Assembly (NCBI RefSeq): GCF_026914265.1
Contig: NC_069135.1
Coordinates: forward strand, 36,279,756-36,343,755
Origin: Mya arenaria
Lineage: Eukaryota > Mollusca > Bivalvia > Myida > Myidae
Direction: 5' to 3'
DNA: 64,000 nucleotides
Each line of letters opens with the position of its first letter. The stretch's first letter is position 1. The notes under the pieces were generated by a model that was given only the letters and a program-made list of their open reading frames with translations, ran no database searches and had not been told where the DNA came from. The position numbers and the translations under genes are program-made. Shown piece after piece: positions 22,963 to 35,400 of this stretch.

Positions 22963-23487
22963 GTATGCACGTGTTGTTTTCTTACCAAGGGTCGTCTTTA
23001 ATATTTAGTTTAAGATATAACTCAAATATCATCTTAACTTACTTGGCGTTTCTAAGCCAGAGACTCCACCGCGATATCATGAGACATAGATGTTTATTTC
23101 TAAGGTTATTTTTTGAATTATATAAAAAAACTAAAACATATCTTGAATTATAATCTAAGCTTAAATTGAATAATATTATTTAAATGTGTTTACATATTTT
23201 GATATTGCATTATTAAGTTTATCCAAATTTCTGCTCTTAATATAATTATTCGACTCTTTATTCAGGGCTGGCTTTCAATATTGTCTTAATTGAATCTAAG
23301 AACGATGTAGCTAATCGGATTACTTGTTATTTAGAACTTACCAATAGAGTGAACGAATTCAGTAATGTATGAACCTTCGATTAACTTAAGTTGCATATTG
23401 AATACCACCTCAGCAGAACGACGACATCGTCAATGACTGTCGCAAAAGCATTTTTTCTTGCACACACGAGTTTGATTGTTTTTGCAG
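22963..23487. other. Last intron, with a possible alternative gene start
   Basis: It contains the dispersed repeat at 23300-23402 and ends in the good acceptor GATTGTTTTTGCAG. An in-frame ATG at 23433 would give MTVAKAFFLAHTSLIVFAG, which looks like a signal peptide, so an internal promoter cannot be excluded. Confidence 0.5.
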
Positions 23488-26400
23488 GAATGTTGTTTCC
23501 ACCACACGTTCACCCCAATTGTTACGGCTGTGATGGAATGCACGAAAAGCCGTTCTTTGACAATAATAAGCATGCCTGTTGTGAAGGAAAACTGGTCCCT
23601 GCTATTGTTGGCAACCTGACCTGCTGCTGTAAGGCACAGGCATTTGACCCGCAAGATCGTATATGTTGTGATGACAAACTGCAAGATAGAGTTGGCGGTG
23701 ACATATCGGCGTGCTGCGGGGACAAAAACTATGACCCGAAAACATCCATATGCTGCAATGGCAACGTGCTGCCACGTGTCGCAGGAAACATGACACGCTG
23801 CTGCAATACGCGGAGTTTTGATCCGGATACACATGTCTGCTGTGACAATAAGAAACTTGCGAAGAAAACAAGGAAGTCTGACAGTTGTTGTTGCGGGGAC
23901 GAGGCGTTCTCGCCTAATAAGGAAGTGTGCTGTGACGATGAGGTACAGCCGAAATTTAAACGCGGTACACAGTGTTGTGAAAAGAAGAGCTTTAAATCTC
24001 AAAAACTTATTTGTTGCGAAGGTTCAATTCAGTCGCTTGCTAGAGGACGTAAGAGCATTACGAGATGTTGCGGACAAAAGAGCTATCACGCTAAGAAAGA
24101 GCTGTGTTGCAACAATAAAGTAATGAAAAAGAGTAAAAAAAAACATACCGGTTGCTGTGGAGACGTTTCGTACGATCCGAGAACGGAAATGTGTTGCAAT
24201 GGAGAACCAGGGCCTATGCTTAAAGAAGGAACAAGATGCTGCAATAAGAATAGCTTCAATGTTAAAACTGAGATTTGCTGCGATGGAAGGGTGTATCCAA
24301 ATACCATGGTTTGCTGTAATGAAAAAATAATCATAGATACCAACAAGGAAATATGTTGTGATGGAAACAAAATTGAAACAAAGGCGCACAAAGACGATAA
24401 CTGTTGTTGTGGCAATACTTCAATGAATACGCTTGAAGGCATTTGCTGCGAAGGTGTTCCGCAGTCATTAGAAGCTTCTGACAAAACGAGGTGTTGTGGG
24501 CAACTAAGTTATAACCCCGACAAAGAAATATGCTGTGAAAATCGCGTAGTACCGAAAATCGACTCTAAGGATAATTGGTGTTGCGGGGATACCAGCATCA
24601 ACACTAATTTGCATATATGTTGCAGAGAAAATAAACAGCCAATTTTAACATTAGTCGAAAATACGTTTTGTTGCAGAAATAAAAGCTTCAATGGAAGACT
24701 GCAGATGTGTTGCACTGGTGACGTGGTCGACAAACGCACGCCATCAGATGACTACTGCTGTGGAAAAGCTACAATCGATACTCAAAACGAAATTTGCTGT
24801 GAAGGAAAACCAATTGGGGTTTCTGATACTGATTATGGATTTTGTTGTGGAGATGATGCGGGCGACACAAGAGAACAACTATGTTGCAACATGAAACTTG
24901 TGCCTAAACGAAGACCGGATGATGATTGTTGTTGTGGTGGTACAACGATGAATGCCAACAACATGATATGCTGTAAAGGAAATTCTGAGCCAAAAGAGGG
25001 TGGAGAATTCACAAAATGCTGTGATGACAAAGCGTATGACTCCAGGGACGAAATGTGTTGTGATATGAGAGTGAGACCGAAGCGGAATACAGAAGATGAT
25101 TGTTGCTGTGGAAACACAACATATGATAATGATGCCGAGATTTGCTGCATGAACGTGGTTCAGCCAGCACATGCAGGAAAAGACACACAATGTTGCATGG
25201 ACGAGAGCTACGATCCTAATGCGTTCATGTGTTGTGATGGAAAAATGAAAAAGACTAAAAGGTCGCCGAACGACAACTGCTGTTGCGGAGATACAACTAT
25301 GAATTCCAAAGAAGAAATGTGTTGCCAGGACACACCTCAGCCGAAGGAGAATGATTTCTACTTTTGTTGTGACAGGAAAAGTTTTGACTCGAAAATGTAT
25401 GTGTGCTGTGAAAACCGAATTGTTCTAAAGGTCGATGAAGATGATGACTGTTGTTGTGGAAACACTACAATGAACTCGAAAGACTTTGTATGTTGCCGAG
25501 GGAAACGTCAAATAAAGTATAAAGGGCAACAAACAGGTTGTTGTGGCGATGAAAGCTACGGTATGAAGGATTCAATGTGCTGCGATAAAAAGGTGGTTGA
25601 GAAAGTATCCAAGAAGGACGATTGTTGTTGTGGTAAAACTACTATGAACACAGAAGATCAGATTTGTTGTCTGGCAAAGCCACAGTATGTTAGTGGGTCC
25701 AACTGGATGTGTTGCGACAGGAACAGCTACAACCCACAAACACATTTGTGTTGTGAAAACAAAATAGTAAAGAAAGAAAAAACAGAGGACAACTGGTGCT
25801 GTGCAGATGATCCATACGACACAAACACCCAGGTGTGTTGTGACATGGTCGTTCAGCCCGCCTACGGTGATCCAGATACGACAAAATGTTGCGGCACTAT
25901 TAGTTACGATATGGAGAACATGATTTGCTGTCACGGTGATTTATTGGAGAAGACGGACAAAGATGATAAATGGTGTTGTGGTGATGAAACGTACAACACG
26001 AGAAAGCACGTTTGTTGTAATGGAAAAGTGAAACAGCCAAGATACGGGGACCGGACACAATGCTGTGACAATAAAAGTTTTGATATGGGTACGCATATAT
26101 GTTGTAATGAAAGCATTTACAAAATGAATTCACCTGACGATGACTGTTGCTGTGGAGACGAGTCAATGAATACAAGAAATGAAATATGTTGCGAAGGCGT
26201 CCGACAAGCAAGAATCGGTGGAGAATATACTGATTGTTGTGGTACTGTCGCATATAACACAAGAAAACAAATTTGCTGTGAACGAGACGGAGTCAGAGAC
26301 AAACGAAACGATGACGACGACTGTTGCTGTATTGATACAACAATGGAGTCTTCAGAAGAAATATGCTGCAAAGATGGTCCAGTTCCCATCAGGGGATCAC

Positions 26401-29400
26401 AGGAATTCACAGACTGCTGCTGTGGTCAATCGTATGACACCAGAAACCAGATTTGTTGTGAATGCAGTCTGGTCAAGAAATCCAAAGTCTCCGACAATTG
26501 GTGTTGTAATGATACTTCAATGGACACTGAAACAGAAGTCTGCTGCTTCGGTAAACCACAACCTGCTGTAGCAGGGCCAGACACCAGATGTTGCAAACTT
26601 AAGAGTTATGATATAGACGAATATTTATGTTGCAATGGCACAAACTTGATTAAAAAAAAATCTACCGACGACAATGTATGTTGTGCGAATGAACCTATGA
26701 ATTTCGACACTCAAATATGTTGTGACGGTGAAGTTGATAAAAGAAACGGTGGCGAATTAACACAGTGTTGTAGTAAACAAAGCTTTGATCCAAGAAAGGA
26801 AATATGCTGCCGTGATAATGATGGAGATTGGAACCCACGTCCAAAGAGATCCAGGAAAGATGACATGTGCTGTGGTAATGGAACTGTTGATACAGACAAC
26901 GAGATATGTTGTGATGGAAGGGCTCAACCTGGTGGTCCATATTCTCATTGTTGCCACGGAGTAAGCTATGACAGTAAAACACAAATATGTTGCGGAGATC
27001 ATGATGAACATTTTATCATTGATAAAGAAGAAAAGGATGACGATTGCTGCTGTGGCAAACCCGGAAGTTATGTCTCGGCAAATGGAACAGATCACATATG
27101 CTGTGAGGGAAATAAACAACCACGGTGTGCTGGTCCTGATACCAGGTGTTGTAGGGATGTTAGTTACGACCCAGAAATATCGTTGTGCTGCAACGGAATA
27201 CATGTTCACGAGAAAGATTCAGCGGATGATAACTGCTGTTGTGGAGTAAACACATTTAATACTGAGGATGAGCTTTGTTGTGAAAACACTACACAACCTG
27301 GCGGGCCGACATGGGCATGTTGTGTCGACAAGAGCTATAACACAGAAACTCACATCTGCTGTGAACACCGGATAGTAGCTGTAGCAGAACCAGAGGATAA
27401 ATGGTGTTGTGGTGACACAACATACAATATGAAGAAACATGTTTGCTGTCAAGGCTTATACAAACAACCAAAACAAACACCGGATCCAGAAGATACAAAG
27501 TGCTGTAATAAATACAGCTATAATCCTTCGACTCATATTTGTTGTGATGGCAATATCGTTGAAAAGGAAGACGTAAAGGATACAATGTGTTGTGGAAACG
27601 GTACAATGAATACAAAACAGATGTGTTGCAATAGAAATGTTCAGCCTGGCGGTAGAACTTACACGTGTTGTAATGAGTATAGTTATAATACACTAACACA
27701 TTTGTGTTGTAACGGAAAAGTTAGAGAAAAGAAAAATGACAACGACGACGGCTGTTGTGGGGATGACAGTTCTGTAAATAGTCAAACGGAGCTGTGTTGC
27801 AAAGGTGTTCCGCAAGCTGTTGATCCAGAGTTTGGTGACTGTTGTGATTCAAATGTTTACGACGAAAGAACACATATTTGTTGTAATGATTCAGAAGTTA
27901 TAGCAAAGGAGGATGAAAGAGACAACGTTTGCTGTGGTGACAGCACGATGCATGCATCCGACCATATATGTTGTAATGATGTAAGACAACCAAGAGTTGC
28001 CGGAGACGACACGCTTTGTTGCCTTGATAAGAGTTATGATCCAGCTAATAAGGTATGCTGTGATGGTATGAGATTATCAAGGAAATCATCACCAGACGAT
28101 GACTGTTGTTGCGACGATAAAACCTTCAACAGCAAGACGGACATATGCTGTGAAAATGTACCGAATCCTGGATATGGGTCTGACACACAGTGCTGTGGTA
28201 AGAAGAGCTTTAATCAGAAAACGCATGTGTGTTGCCACAATGAAGTCATAGAAAAGATAAACGAGCAGGACGATGGTTGTTGTGGCAATAGAACTATTGA
28301 TGCCAGTAGCCAGATATGCTGTAATGGCAACCCACAACCAGGACCAATCAGAATGTATTCCTGTTGTGGCGATGAAAGCCATAACGTCAAAACTCATATT
28401 TGCTGTGATAATAATGACGTAAGGGAGAAACATAATTCTAAAGATGACTGTTGTTGTGGTGATACATCCATGAACACCAAATCTGAGATTTGTTGCGATG
28501 GCAAAGTACGAACACGTGTTGGAGCGGAGATGACAAAATGCTGTCTGGAAGAAGCATTCGATCCAATTAAACAAATTTGCTGCGAAGGTCGTGTTATTAC
28601 CAAAGTTGAAGAGGACGACAACTTATGTTGTGGAAATGTAAGTTTTAACACAATGGAACAGATATGCTGCAACCATTCACCGCAGCCTCTTGTCGCAGGA
28701 TCCTCTACACAGTGTTGCGACAATGTCAGTTTTAATCCAGCAAAGCAACTGTGTTGTGAGAAGGGTGTTGTGGAAAAGGAGAGCGATGATGATACATGCT
28801 GTTGCGGTAAGAACAAAACATATAATCCTGATGATGAGGTTTGCTGTGGAGGAATCAATCCACAGCCTAAATATGGAGACAATAATAAGTGCTGTAAACT
28901 TAAGAGTTACAACGCAGATACACAAGTATGTTGCGACAAAGATGTTGTCGATAAAACAGATTATGATGATGATCATTGTTGTGGAAATTCAACGTACGAT
29001 AGTATAAACGAAATATGCTGCGAGGGTGTCGCGCAGCCAAAGAAAGGTGGACCTTTTACTGACTGTTGCGAAAAGAAAAGCTTTGATATAATGTCTGAGC
29101 TCTGTTGTGACGGAGAAGTTATAACGAAAGATGATCTTAGTCATGATGAATGCTGCGGAAAAAGCTCTATGGACTCAAAGGACGATATATGCTGTGAGGG
29201 TGTTACAAACAAAGGATATGGAAGAAACGAAAAATGCTGTGGTTCGGAGAGTTACAACATGATCAATTCAGTTTGCTGTAATGGGAATATTGTTCAGAAA
29301 GCCAGTCCTGAAGATACCGGCTGTTGTGGTGACAGTACTTTCAACTATGAGACAGAGGTGTGCTGCTTGGGTGTAACAAATGATTATTACGGGCCACGTA

Positions 29401-32400
29401 CTGGTTGTTGCCTAGATAAGAGTTACAACAGCAGTGAATCAATCTGTTGTGATGGAACCACTGTGACAGCTAAACGTGATAAAAATGACAACTGGTGTTG
29501 TGGCAATAAACCTTTCAATACAAAGATGGACGTTTGCTGTGAAGGCAATATACAACCGAAGTATGGGCGAAACACGACTCAATGCTGTCACGAGGTAAGC
29601 TTCGATTCAACTTTGTCTTTATGCTGTGGACGAACCATCGTGACAAAACATTCACCCGATGCCGACATGTGTTGTGGAAACACTACAGTTGATATGAGTA
29701 AGGAAATATGCTGTGAAGGAGTTCCAAGATCGAGAACAGACGGTGAGTTTACGTCGTGTTGTAAAGACAAAAGCTACTCTACAATGTCGCAACTCTGTTG
29801 TAATGAAGGTGACCTGAGAAACAAAAACAGGGATAATGATAGAGAATGCTGTGGAACTAAAAACACATTTAACCCAGCTAAAGAAATTTGTTGTAACGGG
29901 GAAGCTTATGATGTAGGAGGTGTCGACAGTGCTGGATGTTGCGACGGAAAAGGCTACAATATTGAAACACATATATGTTGCATAGATAAAATTGTTCCAC
30001 GTGGAGATGAAGGCAATAACTGGTGTTGTGATGATGTTCCATTCAACACTGCTACACACATATGTTGTAATGGAAATGTTGATGAAAGAAAAGGGGGTGA
30101 AATGGCAAGATGTTGCTCACAAGACAGTTTCAACTCCCAAACCCACATATGTTGCGACAATAATGTGATTGAAAAAACAAAAGACAATGCTACATGCTGT
30201 TGCGGTAAGACCAAAACATATAATCCTGATGATGAGGTTTGCTGTGGAGGAATCAATCCACAGCCAAAATATGGAGACAATACTAGGTGCTGTATACTTA
30301 AGAGTTACAACGCGGATACACAAGTATGTTGCGACAAAGATGTTGTCGATAAAAAAGACAATGATGATGATCATTGTTGTGGAAACTCAACGTACGACAG
30401 TATAAACGAAATATGCTGCGAGGGTGTCGCGCAGCCAAAGAAAGGTGGACCTTTTACTGACTGTTGTGACAAGAAAAGCTTTGATATAATGTCTGAGTTA
30501 TGTTGTGACGGAGAAGTTATAACGAAAGATGATCTTAGTCATGATGAATGCTGCGGAAAAAGCTCTATGGACTCAAAGGACGATATATGTTGTGAGGGTG
30601 TTACAAACAAAGGATATGGAAGAAACGAAAAATGCTGTGGTTCGGAGAGTTACAACATGATCAATTCAGTTTGCTGTAATGGGAATATTGTTCAGAAAGC
30701 CAGTCCCGAAGATACCGGCTGTTGTGGTGACAGTACTTTCAACTATGAGACAGAGGTTTGCTGCTTGGGTGTAACAAATGATTATTACGGGCCACGTACT
30801 GGTTGTTGCCTAGATAAGAGTTACAACAGCAGTGAATCAATCTGCTGTGATGGAACCACTGTGACAGCTAAACGTGATGAAAATGACAACTGGTGTTGTG
30901 GCAATAAACCTTTCAATACAAAGATGAACGTTTGCTGTGAAGGCAATATACAACCGAAGTATGGGCGAAACACGCAATGCTGTCACGAGGTAAGCTTCGA
31001 TTCAACTTTGTCTTTATGCTGTGGACGAACCATCGTGACAAAACATTCACCCGATGCCGACATGTGTTGTGGAAACACTACAGTTGATATGAGTAATGAA
31101 ATATGCTGTGAAGGAGTTCCAAGATCGAGAACAGACGGTGTGTTTACGTCATGTTGTAAAGACAAAAGCTACTCTACAATGTCGCAACTATGTTGTAATA
31201 AAGGTGACGTAAGAAACAAAAATAGGGTTGATGATAGAGAATGCTGTGGAACTAAAAACACATTTAACCCAGCTAAAGAAACTTGCTGTAACGGGGAAGC
31301 TTATGATGTAGGAGGTGTCGACAGCGCAGCATGTTGCGACGGAAAAGGCTACAATATTGAAACACAAATATGTTGCATAGATAAAATTGTTCCACGTAGA
31401 GATGAAGGCAATAACTGGTGCTGTGATGATGTTCCATTCAACACTGCTACACACATATGTTGTAATGGAAATGTTGATGAAAGAAAAGGGGTTGAAATGG
31501 CAAGATGCTGCTCACAAGACAGTTTCAACTCCCAAACCCACATATGTTGCGACAATAATGTGATTGAAAAAACAAAAGACAATGATAACATGTGTTGTGG
31601 TAAGAACAAAACATATAATCCTGATGATGAGGTTTGCTGTGGAGGAATCAATCCACAGCCAAAATATGGAAACAATACTAGGTGCTGTATACTTAAGAGT
31701 TACAACGCGGATACACAAGTATGTTGCGACAAAGTTGTTGTCGATAAAAAAGATAATGATGATGATCATTGTTGTGGAAATTCAACGTATGATAGTATAA
31801 ACGAAATATGCTGCGAGGGTGTCGCGCAGCCAAAGAAAGGTGGACCTTTTACTGACTGTTGTGACAAGAAAAGCTTTGATATAATGTCTGAGCTATGTTG
31901 TGACGCAGAAGTTATAACAAAAGATGATCTTAGTCATGATGAATGCTGCGGAAAAAGCTCTATGGACTCAAGGGACGATATATGTTGTGAGGGTGTTACA
32001 AACAAAGGGTATGGAAGAAACGGAAAATGCTGTGGTTCGGAGAGTTACAACATGAACAATTCAGTTTGCTGTAATGGGAATATTGTTCAGAAAGCCAGTC
32101 CCGAAGATACCGGCTGTTGTGGTGACAGTACTTTCAACTATGAGACAGAAGTCTGCTGCTTGGGTGTAACAAATGATTATTACGGGCCACGTACTGGTTG
32201 TTGCCTAGATAAGAGTTACAACAGCAGTGAATCAATCTGCTGTGATGGAACCACTGTGACAGCTAAACGTGATAAAAATGACAACTGGTGTTGTGGCAAT
32301 AAACCTTTCAATACAAAGATGGACGTTTGCTGTGAAGGCAATATACAACCGAAGTATGGGCGAAACACGCAATGCTGTCACGAGGTAAGCTTCGATTCAA

Positions 32401-35400
32401 CTTTGTCTTTATGCTGTGGACGAACCATCGTGACAAAACATTCACCCGATGCCGACATGTGTTGTGGAAACACTACAGTTGATATGAGTAACGAAATATG
32501 CTGTGAAGGTGTTCCAAGATCGAGAACAGACGGTGAGTTTACGTCTTGTTGTAAAGACAAAAGCTACTCTACAATGTCGCAACTCTGTTGTAATGAAGTT
32601 GACGTGAGAAACAAAAATAGGGATGATAATAGAGAATGCTGTGGAACTAAAAACACATTTAACCCAGCTAAAGAAATTTGCTGTAACGGGGAAGCTTATG
32701 ATGTAGGAGGTGTCGACAGCGCTGGTTGTTGCGACGGAAAAGGCTACAATATTGAAACACATATATGTTGCATAGATAAAATTGTTCCACGTGGAGATGA
32801 AGGCAATAACTGGTGCTGTGATGATGTTCCATTCAACACTGGTACACACATTTGTTGTAATGGAAATGTTGATGAAAGAAAAGGGGGTGAAATGGCAAGA
32901 TGTTGCTCACAAGACAGTTTCAACTCCCAAACCCACATATGTTGCGACAATAATGTGATTGAAAAAACAAAAGACAACGATAACATGTGTTGCGGAAACT
33001 TAACGCTTGATTCAACTATCGAAGTTTGTTGTATGGGAACAACCCCACAGCCCAGAATCGGCGGGGACAAAGTCCAGTGCTGCTTTGAATTAAGCTTTGG
33101 TCCAGATACTCATATGTGTTGCGGAAAAGACGTCATTGAAAAGGAAAAAAGAAAAGATGATTGTTGTTGTGGCCATAAATCAATGAACTCTGAGGATGAC
33201 ATTTGCTGCCTTGGTGAAAAACAAACACGTGTTGCTGGGGAATTTACCTCATGTTGTGAAGAAACGAGTTACGACTCTAGAGAAGGTATATGCTGCAATG
33301 GAATGGTACGAACAAAATATGGCTCAGAAGATGATGCTTGTTGCGGGGTCGAATCCACAGTGGACTCCAAGAGTGAAATGTGCTGTGATGGTGTGTCAAA
33401 CAGACTTGTTGGTGGTAAATACACGGACTGCTGCGGTAACAAGACATTTGACAGTCAAACCGAAATGTGCTGTTATGGTAAAATTATAGAGAAAGTCGAC
33501 AATGATAATAACTGTTGCTGCGGAGCAACAACGATGAACACAGAAACCCAGATTTGCTGCATGGGAGTACCACAACCTGTGGTTGGGGGTGATGCAGCAA
33601 GATGTTGTTATGACAAGAGTTACAATTCAGATGAAGGGATATGCTGTGATGCAGGAGACATAAGAGATAAAGAAGAGCAGGATCACGATTGGTGTTGCGG
33701 TTCATCAACCTTCAATACCAAGTCCGGTATATGCTGCAATGGTGTCCCACAAGATAGAAAAGGGGGTAAAAACACAAAATGTTGTGGAACAGAAAGCTAT
33801 AACTCTGACACAAGTTTCTGTTGTGATATGAAAATTGTTCAAAAGAGGGACAAAAACGATGACTGTTGTTGCTGCAATATGACTATCCAATTATCTAATG
33901 AAGTGTGCTGTGAGTGTGAACCTCAACCAAGATACAGAGGTCCAACAACATGCTGTGGAAAGCAAAGTTACAACACAAAAGACCAACTTTGTTGTTTTGG
34001 TAAAGTCGTTGACAAAAACAAACCCGAAGACGACGGGTGTTGCGGCGATTCCACCGTCGATGCTGAAACAGAGACCTGCTGCATGGGTGTGCCTCAACCA
34101 ATACGTAATAAAGATACAACGAGATGCTGTAAGACAGAAAGTTACGATAATCGAAAGGAAATGTGTTGTGAAGACAAAGTAGTGCAAAAGAATAGCCAAG
34201 CAGATGAATGGTGCTGCGGAGATCAGCCATATAATACTAGAAAGCAAATATGCTGCCATGGGTCCGTCGTGCAACAGTCTTATGGCGATAGTACACACTG
34301 CTGTGGTGACATTTCTTACGCCGCAAATACACAGATTTGCTGCGATTCAGGCTTATTTAACAAAACGGATGATGAGGATAACTGGTGTTGTGGAGATACG
34401 TCATATAACACGGAAAAACAAATGTGTTGCCAGGGAAAGTTTGTGGCAGACAAGGTGGCTGGTTCTTCAACCCGCTGTTGTGGACGCATGAGCTTCAATC
34501 CAAGAAAACAGCTATGCTGTGATGTCGATGTTGTTGATAAAACGGATGATGATGATGATAGTTGTTGCGACAAGGTTACGATGAATGCAGAAGATCACAT
34601 TTGCTGCCATAAAAAGAGATTTGATCGAAGAAGTAAAAGTATGGAGTGTTGTGATGAAATTGCGTACGACACAAATACACAAATATGTTGTGCACCAAAT
34701 CACGTACAAAATAAAAGCCACGAGGATGACAACTCTTGCTGTGGTGAATCAACATTTAATACAAAGCGGGACGTTTGCTGCGACAAAACTCCTCAGCCAT
34801 CATTTGGAAAGACAACTATTTGCTGTCACAAGAGAAGTTATGATTATTCAATACAAATCTGCTGTGGAGATGATTTACGAAATAAGAGATTATCGTCAGA
34901 TAATTGTTGTTGCGGAAACACCACTATGACGTCCGGTCTACACATATGTTGCGAGGGTGTACCAGGTATAGGAACACACTGTTGTGGCGAGATTGCATTT
35001 ATTGCTAAAGACTACGTGTGTTGTGATACGGGAAAACTTCGAGAAAAAGAAAATCCAAAAGACAACTACTGTTGTGGAAAGGAAGAAACATACAACACGA
35101 AAACACATATATGTTGTCTTGGAAAGGTATTTTCAAATAAAAGTGACGAAATGATGTGCTGTGGCGATGTTGGTTATGATGCTTCGACCCATATTTGCTG
35201 CCAGGGTACTCTGATTAAAAAGTCCAAGAATAGCGATGACACATGCTGTGGAAGTACACCCATGACAGAACGAACCGAAATATGTTGCAACGAACAAGTT
35301 TATCCTGGAGGAAAATACCATACCTGTTGCGGAGATATTAGTCTTGACACAAAAAAAGAGCTTTGTTGTGATGGTATTGTGTTTCTTAAAACCGATCAGA

